Assembly: GCA_963843285.1 (NCBI GenBank)
Contig: CAWJJO010000009.1
Location: forward strand, 1 to 64,000
Direction: 5' to 3'
Length of the DNA stretch: 64,000 nucleotides
DNA from: CAZDDB01 sp963843285
GTDB lineage: Bacteria; Acidobacteriota; HRBIN11; JAKEFK01
Below are positions 8,002 to 16,290 of this stretch, piece after piece; within the stretch, counting starts at the first letter, position 1, and the number at the start of each line of letters is the position of its first letter. Made by a program: the position numbers and the translations under genes. Below the pieces are notes generated by a model, which saw only the letters and a program-made list of their open reading frames with translations, was not told the origin of the DNA and searched no databases.

Positions 8002-10146
8002 TTATGCTCCTGTTTTTTCCATCCCTATTTGATACCAAAGACGCCAGGATTGTGATAGAGCAGGCTGGTGATTTCCGATCCATGTAAACGGATTACCCTC
8101 TAATATTTCTTCAAATCGGAGGAATTCCTTTTGGGCATCTTCTAACCACCAATCGCCAATAAGGACCTCAATCGTAAGTTTTTCACTTTGTTGTACCTGA
8201 AAAAAGAATGGCTTCACATTAAGATCAATGAAGGCCCCATCTTTTTTGAAAGCTGGTATGTTCAGATCCCGGATAATTTGAGCAGCAATCACTATCCCTT
8301 TCAAAGCTATTCTGATTGTGATGGAGAGTGGACCATTTTTCAGAGCAGGATCAGAAGCATCAGGGAATTGAAGACCTGTAGGAACGATGCTTAGATGCAC
8401 ATTTGCCAGCGGCTGCGGTAATGAATCTGATGATATTACCTGGAATTTATCTTTGATTTTCTTATGAAGATCTGAGGATTCCTGCGTCGCGGTATCTAAT
8501 GTGTTCACGAGAAGTTGGAAGCCTTCAGCTGCCCCTTTCATGGCATGTTTCAAAAGATTGTCGGGATTCAATTCAAATTTTCGCCCAACACTTTGTGGCT
8601 GCTGAAGTGAAAGCGAAACCTTACGCAAAGAATTGCCAATTCCCCCAATAATGGCATTGTTGGTAAGACCCCATGAGAGGTGCGACCAGGAGGGAATGAA
8701 TTCATTTACCCCTCTCTGTATGTAAGAAAGATTCAAAGTACCAGGTTCAAGGAAGCTTGCAACCATTTCCGTTACCATGCTGGTGGAAGTCTCCTGTTCG
8801 AGTGCTTTATTAATTTTCGTCCCCACTTCCCAGGGACTCATCTCTCCCTGGAAATTCATAGGAGCGGAAAGAATAAGCTGATTCCATACGGCACTAAAAA
8901 GCATAGAAGAGCGTTGGTTAGGTCTTGTTAGCCAAAGTGCCACATTACGATAATAGGCCTGCATATGTTCGTAGACCGGAATATTATTGGTTTTGAATCC
9001 AATGAGGTTCAGACTGAACCAGTGATGCCAGGTGGAGTCGACCACCACGCGTCCGATTTTAACAGGGTCTCCATCATATACGCCAATTAACGGAAATCTT
9101 ATGGAGTTAACACTTGTTGTGTTTAACATCAATATATTGACGCCTTTTCTTGCATAATTTGTTGTCCGGCCATAGGCGATTACCTGTGGACGAGGACGGG
9201 GAAATGGAGTTGGTATTCCGGGGTCTGTAGGCGGTGCAAAAATCTGTGGAGATTCAGGATATTCAGGACGGTTGTATCCTGTGATGTCAAGCGGCTTGTC
9301 GAATTCCACAGCTTCATCGGCAATCACTTCCCCTTCGTGCATATGATCTGGGAATTTGTCAATTACGGTTACTCCTGAAGATAGTATAGGATGTGGCAAG
9401 AGTTCAAAGAATCCGAAGCCGAATGGTGTGGAATAGATCTTCCTGAATACTGGCTCAATCGGTTGGGGAAGGGCATCTCCTTCAGCGTTTAGATCATTAA
9501 AATCGCCTTGAATCGTTGCGTTCGTAGTATAGTCTCTTTTTTCAGGAACATTTTGGGTATGCAACCATTTGCGCATCGTGCGAACTCTTGGAATACCCCA
9601 GCACATAGAAGCTCCCAAAAGGCCATGATCACCTGTCGCAAAAACACCGCCCCCCCGATCCATCCATTTGGCGATAATTCTTCTTTCTTCATGCTCCAAA
9701 GGAGAGAACTGAGTGCGTGCATAATAATAAGGATCCATTGGGTTTTCCGGGCAGGGGTTCTCATCCGGACTAGGTCCACCCTCTGAACAAGGTCCCGGAT
9801 TATCGCCATAGAACCAGACCTGATCATAATGATCTAAGCGAAATCCTTCCTGGTAGAATCTAAAACCAGTATAATGCTCTTCATATGGTCCCGGACTTGG
9901 GTTCACTTTTATTTCGCCGTCACGTCTTGCAACGTCTACAGAGAAGCGAACCCAGTTTTCTAAAGGTGTAGATCTGAGCGTATCAAGGACAAAGCCTAAG
10001 CCAAATTCTTCGCTACCCATACCTAGGGTAATGCGGCCATCAATTACAAAAAGGATTCTAACGTAGGTGACCCAAGTAGAAAGCTCCATTGAGGCCTCCC
10101 GATCTCTTACAATAAGGCCAGAGTAATTCTTTGCTGGGATTATCAT
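8002..10146 (-). CDS. 714-aa protein of unknown function, GATase/ThuA-like N-terminal part
   Basis: The start ATG 10146 has GGAGG 5 nt upstream. The function is not recognised. Residues about 30-240 look like an alpha/beta Rossmann domain: VRILFVIDG, then YDQVWFYGDNPG, LEHEERRIIAKWMDRGGGVFATGDHG and IPRVRTMRKW. The pattern of a strand, an acidic helix and GGGVFATGDH recalls class I glutamine-amidotransferase-like or ThuA-like folds but lacks a nucleophile Cys. The middle contains YGRTTNYARKGVNILML and DSTWHHWFSLNL, and the last 300 residues have no known motif. No signal peptide or membrane segment is seen. It is monocistronic, 90 nt downstream of the secreted protein gene. Confidence 0.7.
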   Translation of the reverse strand: MIIPAKNYSGLIVRDREASMELSTWVTYVRILFVIDGRITLGMGSEEFGLGFVLDTLRSTPLENWVRFSVDVARRDGEIKVNPSPGPYEEHYTGFRFYQEGFRLDHYDQVWFYGDNPGPCSEGGPSPDENPCPENPMDPYYYARTQFSPLEHEERRIIAKWMDRGGGVFATGDHGLLGASMCWGIPRVRTMRKWLHTQNVPEKRDYTTNATIQGDFNDLNAEGDALPQPIEPVFRKIYSTPFGFGFFELLPHPILSSGVTVIDKFPDHMHEGEVIADEAVEFDKPLDITGYNRPEYPESPQIFAPPTDPGIPTPFPRPRPQVIAYGRTTNYARKGVNILMLNTTSVNSIRFPLIGVYDGDPVKIGRVVVDSTWHHWFSLNLIGFKTNNIPVYEHMQAYYRNVALWLTRPNQRSSMLFSAVWNQLILSAPMNFQGEMSPWEVGTKINKALEQETSTSMVTEMVASFLEPGTLNLSYIQRGVNEFIPSWSHLSWGLTNNAIIGGIGNSLRKVSLSLQQPQSVGRKFELNPDNLLKHAMKGAAEGFQLLVNTLDTATQESSDLHKKIKDKFQVISSDSLPQPLANVHLSIVPTGLQFPDASDPALKNGPLSITIRIALKGIVIAAQIIRDLNIPAFKKDGAFIDLNVKPFFFQVQQSEKLTIEVLIGDWWLEDAQKEFLRFEEILEGNPFTWIGNHQPALSQSWRLWYQIGMEKTGA

Positions 10147-10237
10147 TGTTCCTCCTTCTCTTTTAAGCTTGACCGGCTCTTTGCCATCAAGCAGTGTGTA
10201 AATGTTACATAAAATGTTTCAGTTCCTTCAGGGTCTT

Positions 10238-11332
10238 CTAATGCTCGAACTGCACGACGTCGATCTGACTATCATCTCTGTCCGGAAATTCGCTACATCC
10301 GATCAGCAACTGCGAGGATCCGACTTTCTTTTGCGTTTGCGGATTGAATACTTGTCCCCGCAGAATATTTCTATTGCAAGACGCATCAAACTCGGTAAAG
10401 AAAACGAGGTTAGCGCTGGGCGAAACTGTGACTGATTGATGATAGGGATAATAGTACGGAACCGTTTTAAAGGATGTGAAAGCTTTGGGACTCCCAATAA
10501 ATTCTCCCGTGGAGTCATCAATCATCTGTCTCATAATGCGAGTTTTCAGATTTGCTGACCCCTCGGAGTCCGGTAAATCCCGGTATACTCGAAAGAACAA
10601 GAATCGATACGAGGCTGGAACAGATCCGGTCGATTGCGAGCTTCTCGTAACTGGTCCGCTTAGAGCCAGAGCTACCGGACTATCTCGAGATTGTATCTCT
10701 CTGATCGGACCCTGGGGGTGAAGAGACCGAGCTATAATTTGAGCACCATATAATGCAGCGACAAATTTTCCATCTTCTGATGCCGTTGGACTGCGAGATC
10801 CTTTAGGAAAAGGAATCTCTTGAGCAGTACGAGGAATGCCGTTTTCACCAAGTCTTCGTTCCTCGATCTTTCCGAGATTCTCAACAAGAAGCCGCAGACT
10901 AACACCTGAACGCTTCTGAAGTCTCGCCGTAGATAGACTGTAGGCAACGGGTATCGAAAGGTCTTGTCCGAATAGGAGCTGAAGTTTTGAGTCCACTCTC
11001 TTCATTGAAACGGTGACTTCCCCAGGCGTACAGGTCCAGTAATCGTGGCAGAAGCCGTAATAGACATCGAAAACGCGAGTTTGATTCTCTTTCTGAAATG
11101 CAATTGCAGTACCCCATATCCCTGAGGATCCCGTAAGAATCACATTGGAATCTAACGTCCTTATTTGATTTCGATCGTCCAACTCGTAACCTCTTAAGAT
11201 GATGACCGTTCCATCGGTGGCCGAGAGAACAAACTTTTCTGAAGCGAATGCGACGCCCGAAAAAACAAGGCAAACAAGTAATGTCAGTGTTAGCGCCGTA
11301 TAGTCTTTAGCCCGGTTACTTTTTCTCTTCAT
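10238..11332 (-). CDS. Secreted protein of unknown family (intact copy)
   Basis: About 364 residues from ATG 11332, with GGAGG upstream. A signal peptide (TALTLTLLVCLVFSGVAFA) is followed by a beta-rich region, a segment with three Cys (FCHDYWTC and later two more) and repeated TEDGK- and SPSANLVFF-like blades that suggest a propeller or beta-sandwich. The family is not recognised. A second, decayed copy lies at 13537-14645; the pair shares segments such as SSQLLIGCSE near the C-terminus and FRFLFFRVYRD/YRFLFFRVYRD in the middle. It probably acts outside the cytoplasmic membrane. The start at 11452 that reads through GC-rich DNA was rejected because it would place 40 residues before the signal peptide. 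Confidence 0.72.
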   Translation of the reverse strand: MKRKSNRAKDYTALTLTLLVCLVFSGVAFASEKFVLSATDGTVIILRGYELDDRNQIRTLDSNVILTGSSGIWGTAIAFQKENQTRVFDVYYGFCHDYWTCTPGEVTVSMKRVDSKLQLLFGQDLSIPVAYSLSTARLQKRSGVSLRLLVENLGKIEERRLGENGIPRTAQEIPFPKGSRSPTASEDGKFVAALYGAQIIARSLHPQGPIREIQSRDSPVALALSGPVTRSSQSTGSVPASYRFLFFRVYRDLPDSEGSANLKTRIMRQMIDDSTGEFIGSPKAFTSFKTVPYYYPYHQSVTVSPSANLVFFTEFDASCNRNILRGQVFNPQTQKKVGSSQLLIGCSEFPDRDDSQIDVVQFEH

Positions 11333-11448
11333 GGCTTTTCCTCCATAGATCAACGAGATAGCGACGCCTCTCGCTCGGCGGGGGAGCATCAATGCGCTCT
11401 GCTCCCCCAGCGGCGTTGCTATATTGTAGCGGCGCACCGATACCAACC

Positions 11449-12720
11449 TCACCTGGGTCGCAGACGGTTATCTAGGTTCCACTGCGCGACGAATTTGCCT
11501 TGCTGCTCCGCCGCATCCTGATCGGTGCGGAAGTGAATTCCGCCATAAACCCGGGCATCGGACACGGCCTTCACGATGTCAAGCAGATCGTAGTAAGTTA
11601 GGACGACGCCCGGCACGCTCGGATGAGAGTTGATGACCGTGTGGTACCGACCGTAGGCCTTCCAGAGGATGCGGCTGGCCGCCCCCGCGCCGATGCCGTG
11701 AGCCGACGGGTAACCCGGGAAGCACGGTGTGACGATGAAGGGTGTGAACGCGCTCGGTGCGGTGTCTGGATTTCCATCCTCGCCAGCACGCGGGATCGCC
11801 GTCTCGGGGCGCCAGGTCCGATAGAAGTACTTGGACTCAAAGACGGTGATGTGGGCGTCGGCCAGCGACATGTTCATGAGCGCAAGCGTGCGCGCGGTAT
11901 CGGTGATGTCATCGTCGCGCATGTTGAGGATCTGGCGGGCCACGGAGTTCCACCCCTGGTGGGGCGGCTGGGCCGCGTAGATGCGGGCGACGTTTGAATT
12001 GTGCTGTGACCGGTTCGGGCTGTTGATGCCGCCGAGCCCCAGCACCTCATTGAAATCCTTGGCGTATTTCCCGCTGGTCAGCGCGGGGGGTGGATCGGCG
12101 CGGAACTGAGACGAGCTCAGGACGCCGAACGGTTTGACATTCCCCCAGTGGAAGAAGACACCACCCGCTGGCGGGCAGCTCGGGGTCAGCTGCCATTCGT
12201 AGGGATCGGAGTTCGTCGGAACGTAGAACTGGGCGGGCGTCGATCCGTCGCCGGTTCGCTCCGCAATCATCGCGGCGGCAGCCGCTTCGCCAACGGCGAT
12301 GCCACCGGTCTTTGCCTGTCCGTCCGGAATCAACGCGAGGGACGCGTCGCGCTGCTGATCCAGGGTAACCGCGGCCGCTGGGAAGAACGCCTTCAGCACG
12401 CCGTGGGCAGCCGTGATTGCAGCTGCCTCCGTCGACGCGCCTGCGGGTGCAGTAATGGTTCCGAGGTACGGCTCGTACTTGCCGCTGATCGAGTTGACGG
12501 CCTCGAATACCGCGAGCTGAACCGCCGCCATAAAGCGCGTTGATGGGAAAGGGGGCTGGGCGTCTATCACGGTTACCGCGATCTCGTTCCACTGGAGTAC
12601 GACGTCGTCGCTGGTCTTAGCATCGTTCTCAGCAAATAGAGACAGTGGGATTATGCAAGCAAACACCATCACAAAAATTGTGATCGTGTGCATCAACATT
12701 TTTACTGATCTTCCTTTCAT
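11449..12720 (-). CDS. Vanadium-dependent haloperoxidase-like / PAP2 phosphatase family protein
   Basis: A 423-residue exported protein of the vanadium chloroperoxidase/PAP2 superfamily. The vanadate or phosphate pocket is visible: K297 and R304 (KYFYRTWRPETAI), S339 and H341 (GYPSAHGIGAG), and R390 with H396 (ARVYGGIHFRTD). A signal peptide (ITIFVMVFACIIPLSLFA) precedes it, and GGAGG stands 9 nt before ATG 12720. From about residue 40 the codons are clearly more GC-rich than in the neighbouring genes, while the signal peptide codons are not, which suggests a transferred gene body. It sits between one copy of the secreted protein gene and the sigma factor gene. Peroxidase versus phosphatase activity cannot be decided here. 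Confidence 0.87.
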   Translation of the reverse strand: MKGRSVKMLMHTITIFVMVFACIIPLSLFAENDAKTSDDVVLQWNEIAVTVIDAQPPFPSTRFMAAVQLAVFEAVNSISGKYEPYLGTITAPAGASTEAAAITAAHGVLKAFFPAAAVTLDQQRDASLALIPDGQAKTGGIAVGEAAAAAMIAERTGDGSTPAQFYVPTNSDPYEWQLTPSCPPAGGVFFHWGNVKPFGVLSSSQFRADPPPALTSGKYAKDFNEVLGLGGINSPNRSQHNSNVARIYAAQPPHQGWNSVARQILNMRDDDITDTARTLALMNMSLADAHITVFESKYFYRTWRPETAIPRAGEDGNPDTAPSAFTPFIVTPCFPGYPSAHGIGAGAASRILWKAYGRYHTVINSHPSVPGVVLTYYDLLDIVKAVSDARVYGGIHFRTDQDAAEQQGKFVAQWNLDNRLRPR

Positions 12721-12831
12721 ATTTTCTTTCCTCCAAACTATTCTTTCATTCCTAATTGACTGCTCTTATCGTTTAACGCGTCATCTGTAGGGAAAAACCA
12801 GCAACCTATTCGGTGAAGGTTCGGTAAGATG

Positions 12832-12837
12832 TATAAT
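12832..12837 (+). promoter_or_regulatory. -10 box TATAAT of the sigma factor gene
   Basis: TATAAT ends 7 nt before the GTG start at 12845 and no Shine-Dalgarno is present. The same upstream block (CGCGTCATCTGTA, AAAAACCAGCAA, GGTAAG, TATAAT) recurs before the deleted sigma copy at 14737, supporting a functional promoter for a leaderless or nearly leaderless mRNA. Confidence 0.6.
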
Positions 12838-12844
12838 TCTTAGA

Positions 12845-13411
12845 GTGAACTCAACCTCGTCAAACGAAGTTACTCAGCTCCTTCAAGCCTGGGGCAAGGG
12901 CGACAAAGAGGCGCTCGATAAACTCCTGCCGATTGTTTATGAGGAGTTGCATCGTTTGGCGGCAGGCTTTATGCGCAAGGAAAGTCCTGGTCACACGCTC
13001 CAGACCTCCGCACTGGTCAATGAAGCCTATATCAAACTCGTGGATCAGAAGAATGTACGGTGGCAAAATCGTGCTCATTTCTTCGGTATCGCAGCGCAAT
13101 TGATGAGACGCATTCTTGTGGATCACGCAAGGAGACGTGCGCGTATGAAACGGGGCGGGGGTGCCCAACAACTTTCGCTAAACGAAGCGGCAATCGTTAC
13201 CACGGACAATGCGGAAGGGTTCCTCTCGCTGGATGATGCGCTCATGCGTCTGGCCGAGATGGATGCCAAGAAATGCCGGATTGTCGAAATGAAAATCTTT
13301 TGTGGATTGAACACGAAAGAAATTGCCGAAGTTGAGAAGGTGTCCCCAAGTACGATTGAGCGTGAATGGCGCAAAGCCAAGGCCTGGCTTCACCGGGAGA
13401 TCCAGCAGTGA
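12845..13411 (+). CDS. ECF-type RNA polymerase sigma factor (acidobacterial/planctomycete subfamily)
   Basis: 188 residues with sigma2 (TSALVNEAYIKLVDQ, AHFFGIAAQLMRRILVDHARRR) and sigma4 (FCGLNTKEIAEVEKVSPSTIEREWRKAKAWL) regions. The HARRR-RMKRGG signature and the long first helix are typical of the sigma factors that stand beside Ser/Thr kinases in Acidobacteriota and Planctomycetes. The start is GTG 12845 with a TATAAT box 7 nt upstream. No anti-sigma gene follows. Instead the decayed secreted protein gene converges on it. A deleted copy with the same promoter lies at 14737, divergent from that secreted protein gene, so the two genes look like an ancestral divergent module. Confidence 0.88.
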   Translation: MNSTSSNEVTQLLQAWGKGDKEALDKLLPIVYEELHRLAAGFMRKESPGHTLQTSALVNEAYIKLVDQKNVRWQNRAHFFGIAAQLMRRILVDHARRRARMKRGGGAQQLSLNEAAIVTTDNAEGFLSLDDALMRLAEMDAKKCRIVEMKIFCGLNTKEIAEVEKVSPSTIEREWRKAKAWLHREIQQ

Positions 13412-13536
13412 TGAAACAGACTTCAATCTGTTTCAGTTCCTGCAGGTATTGCCGTTCATCAACAATGATGCCCGAACAGGTTGCGCGGCACCTGTCTGAA
13501 AAAAAAACATCCGTGCGTGATGTGCGGATAGGAAGA

Positions 13537-14645
13537 CTAACGCTCGAACTGCGCGACGTCAATACCCTCAACGCCGTAATAGATGTTCGATAATTCGCTA
13601 CATCCGATCAGCAATTGCGAAGGGCCGACCTTGATTCGCTTTTGAGGATCGAATACTTGCGCCCACAGAAGATTCTTATTGCAAGAAGTATCGAATTCCG
13701 TAAAGAAAACTACGTTAGCTCCGGGCGTAACAGTGACTGACTGACCAACAAAATAGACCGGAACCACTTTGAACTTCGTGAAAGCTTTGGGACGCCCAAG
13801 AAATTCCCCGGTCGAGTCATCGACTCTCTGCTTCATAATTCGGCTTTGTAAAGGTGCTGACCCCTCTGTGTCCGGGTGATCACGGTAAACTCGAAAGAAC
13901 AAGAAACGAAACGACCCCGCTCGGGATCCTCCCAATTGCGAACTTCTCGTAGCCGGTCCACTCAAAGTTACAGCAGTCACAGAATCATCCGTTTGCATCT
14001 CTCTTATAGGGCCTAGCGGATGGAAAGACCGAATGTTGATGAACTGAGAATCATTTCTGTAATCGTGCGCAACTACCATTTTCCCATCTTCTGTCGCCGT
14101 GGCATCGTAAGATCCTTTTTGAACGGCGATACTTTGAAACAGCGCGGGGTATTCCCTTCTTGTCAAGCCTTCGTTCCTCAACTTTTCCAAGATCCCCCTT
14201 CCCAATAAGAAGACGCAAACTAAGGCCTGAGGGCTTCTGAAGTCTCTCTGTAGACAGATTGCCTGCAACATGTATCGGGAAGTCTTGTCCGAATTTAAGC
14301 TGGAGATTCGAGTCCAGCTCTCTTCATCGAAACGGTGCGTTGGGCACAATCTATATCGTGGCAATATCCGTAATAAACATCGAAAATGTGACCGCTATCA
14401 TTCTTCCGGAACGCAACTGCAGTTTGATATATGCCGAGCGAATTACCCGTTTCGATCACGTTGGAATCCACCGTCTTAATTTGATTTTGATCTAACTCAA
14501 ACAGTTCTTAAGATTAAACTGGTTCCGTCGATCGCCGACAGAACAAACTTTTCCGCAGCGAACGCCGCGACCGAAAATATAAGTGAAAAAAGTAATGTCA
14601 GGGTGAACGTCCTATAATCTTGAGTTTGATGATTTTTTCTCTTCA
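13537..14645 (-). pseudogene. Decayed second copy of the secreted protein gene
   Basis: ATG 14645 with GGAGG upstream starts a signal peptide (FTLTLLFSLIFSVAAFA) and the AEKFVLSAIDGT segment, parallel to the intact copy at 10238-11332. The frame breaks near 14505, again near 14325 and again near 14130. Each later frame continues the alignment: ELDQNQIKTVDSNVI, then KFGQDFPIHVAGNLSTERLQ, then the long last part ending IGCSEL with VAQFER. Several breaks plus clear divergence argue for true decay rather than error. It is divergent from the sigma factor relic at 14737. Confidence 0.8.
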
Positions 14646-14722
14646 TAGCTTTTCCTCCATAAATGAACGCGTCATCTGTACTAAAAAACCAGCAAGAACA
14701 CCGCTGAAGTTTGGGTAAGGAG

Positions 14723-14728
14723 TATAAT
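14723..14728 (+). promoter_or_regulatory. -10 box TATAAT retained before the sigma factor relic
   Basis: It lies 8 nt before ATG 14737, in an upstream block that matches the promoter region of the intact sigma factor gene. Confidence 0.45.
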
Positions 14729-14736
14729 GTTTAGAA

Positions 14737-14846
14737 ATGAAAACAACTTCGTCAAACGAAGTTAGTCAGTCTTACAGGCCTCGGGTAGAGGCGAGCGTGA
14801 ATGGCACAAAGCCAAAGCATGGCTGCGTCGTGAAATCCAACAGTGA
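14737..14846 (+). pseudogene. Internally deleted copy of the ECF sigma factor gene
   Basis: The first ten codons (MKTTSSNEVS) match the start of the sigma gene at 12845, and the last block (REWHKAKAWLRREIQQ then stop) matches its end. About 450 nt in between are missing and the frame is not kept. The promoter region is conserved. The relic shows that the sigma factor/secreted protein module was duplicated and then lost here. Confidence 0.8.
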
Positions 14847-14861
14847 TAGAAACCATGAACC

Positions 14862-14931
14862 CTGAGTGCTGAAATTCGCAGGCAATATCTTCAGCGCGAC
14901 TTCACGTCCGAACCGCGTGTAGACAACACGC
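14862..14931 (-). pseudogene. Short relic of a Ser/Thr kinase gene
   Basis: The minus strand reads VVYTRFGREVALKILPANFS, which matches the segment around the ATP-binding lysine of PknB-like kinases (compare YRARDTRLGREVALKILPAEF in the gene at 5.1-7.8 kb). Nothing else of the kinase remains. In relatives a kinase commonly accompanies this type of sigma factor. Confidence 0.7.
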
Positions 14932-15000
14932 ATGCGCGCAAAGTGATGGAACAACTGAAAAATTCCGGCGGCGCGGGACACCGATAGCAGCCGGGTGGCT

Positions 15001-15579
15001 TCAACAACGCGCGCCGAACAAGCCCGAATATCTTCTTCTTCGCAACAATTCCCTGGCTTTCGTGAATGAGAACCAGGCCATCTTACCGGTGATCGATTCA
15101 TCGCAATGTAGATTCAGTTCAACGAAAAACTTCAGCAGGAACAAACCTGATTCTCTTGCGGTGGCCTGGGATTGGGGCGCCAGCGCAATCGCCGCAATGG
15201 ATGGATTCGACTTCAAAATGAGTTCGGAGGTAGGGGCATCGTAGGAATCAAACATCATTCCCGCAAAAAGCACCGGCGGAAAATCGCGATGCTGATTCAA
15301 CTGCTCCCAATGATGGCACAATGTCCTTTCGGTTGGGACATCGGAAGCCATTCCATGAGCAAAACAGATCCAGCAATTGGATTGCTTCGACCTGTACATT
15401 TCCATTTCGCCGGCTTCCGCAATTCGGACCGGCTCGTTCCCTTCAATCGAAAGCCCCGCGCGTTTCAAGCTTCCATGGAGACGCGCGCAGAAATCCCCCT
15501 CCCAGCCCCGAAGGTTTTGGGAAGCATCCACCAGGAGAATCGAAGGCTTCCCCGGAATTGTGACAGAGCTCCACATCAT
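15001..15579 (-). CDS. Uncharacterised protein, CHAT-like fold suspected
   Basis: 192 residues, no signal peptide. Segments SILLVDASQNLRGWEGDF, NCWICFAHGMASD, FPPVLFAGMMFDSY and GLFLLKFFVELNLHCDESITGKMAWFSFTKARELL follow the strand/helix order of CHAT (caspase-like) domains, but the SACxTG nucleophile motif is missing, so any CHAT relation would be non-catalytic. This is inference from pattern only. The C-terminal tail (RRRRYSGLFGARC) looks unnatural and borders a region of gene relics, so the 3' end may be truncated. It is the last gene of a minus-strand unit and starts 3 nt after the 58-aa gene. Confidence 0.55.
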   Translation of the reverse strand: MMWSSVTIPGKPSILLVDASQNLRGWEGDFCARLHGSLKRAGLSIEGNEPVRIAEAGEMEMYRSKQSNCWICFAHGMASDVPTERTLCHHWEQLNQHRDFPPVLFAGMMFDSYDAPTSELILKSNPSIAAIALAPQSQATARESGLFLLKFFVELNLHCDESITGKMAWFSFTKARELLRRRRYSGLFGARC

Positions 15580-15582
15580 GGA

Positions 15583-15759
15583 TCAGCCCGGCGGCAGAGC
15601 ATCGCGAAGCTGTTTCGCCTCGGTCAAATCCAGGAAGTACTCCAGCGCCGTTTGCGCGCCCAGCTTTTTCAATGTAATTAGAAGGCGATAACGACCGTCA
15701 TCCGTTTTTTCCAGTTGCAACGTCTTCGGCTCTCTGCTGGTTTGAAAAAGAATCTCCAT
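15583..15759 (-). CDS. Small 58-aa protein in an operon
   Basis: ATG 15759 starts MEILFQTSREPKTLQLEKTD and the frame ends LRDALPPG at 15583. It sits 3 nt downstream of the membrane protein gene and 3 nt upstream of the CHAT-like gene, exactly filling the gap. AGGGGT upstream can act as ribosome site. The sequence is predicted as beta hairpin plus one helix and is highly charged. No family is recognised. The tight packing is the main support for it being real. Confidence 0.65.
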   Translation of the reverse strand: MEILFQTSREPKTLQLEKTDDGRYRLLITLKKLGAQTALEYFLDLTEAKQLRDALPPG

Positions 15760-15762
15760 TGG

Positions 15763-16284
15763 CTACCCCTCCTGCTTCGATCTGAAAAAGACGTGATACG
15801 TCACGGCGTCCCAGGCATTGTGAATGCCAACGAAGAGCAACAGCAGCGACGCCGCGCCGACAAGGAACAGGGCCGGGCGCCCATGGGATTGAGCCTCGTA
15901 TGACGATACAGCCAGCGTTGCGTAAGCCGCAAATGGAAGAATGACATGAAACAACCAGTCTTCGAACACGGGCTCGTAAGCGGTTTGCCTTCGCATACGC
16001 CGGGCTACGACAAAGGCGTACACGATCCCGCAGAGACCCACGAAGCCGCAAAGAAATGCGACAATATCAATCCCGTTCCAGGGAGCGCTTACGATCGCTG
16101 ACAGCAACAGCACGATTCCGAAATGAACGACGCTCGGTGTCGAAAAGGCGCCGCTGGCTAGCGCTGCGCCTCGCACCGGCCTTTCCGCAATGAGCGTGAT
16201 CACAACAAACTGCAAACCGATCAGCGCGCCGGCAGAGGAGCCGACGATCACGTAGAAGTTTTCCCATCCGTCGAGTGGTGTCAT
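15763..16284 (-). CDS. Integral membrane protein, four to five helices
   Basis: 173 residues. Hydrophobic segments lie at about 8-30 (FYVIVGSSAGALIGLQFVVITLI), 50-68, 72-92 (IVAFLCGFVGLCGIVYAFVVA), 108-128 and 136-155. The opening GWENFYVIVGSSAGALIGLQFV is seen in a family of uncharacterised bacterial membrane proteins. It starts 6 nt after the oxidoreductase gene and is followed 3 nt later by the 58-aa gene, so co-transcription is very likely. The function is unknown. Confidence 0.75.
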   Translation of the reverse strand: MTPLDGWENFYVIVGSSAGALIGLQFVVITLIAERPVRGAALASGAFSTPSVVHFGIVLLLSAIVSAPWNGIDIVAFLCGFVGLCGIVYAFVVARRMRRQTAYEPVFEDWLFHVILPFAAYATLAVSSYEAQSHGRPALFLVGAASLLLLFVGIHNAWDAVTYHVFFRSKQEG

Positions 16285-16290
16285 GATGTT

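Noticed and set aside
12047..12592. 181-codon frame and other long frames within the haloperoxidase gene
   Set aside because: Open frames on several frames are expected in GC-rich DNA. The haloperoxidase frame has all active-site motifs.
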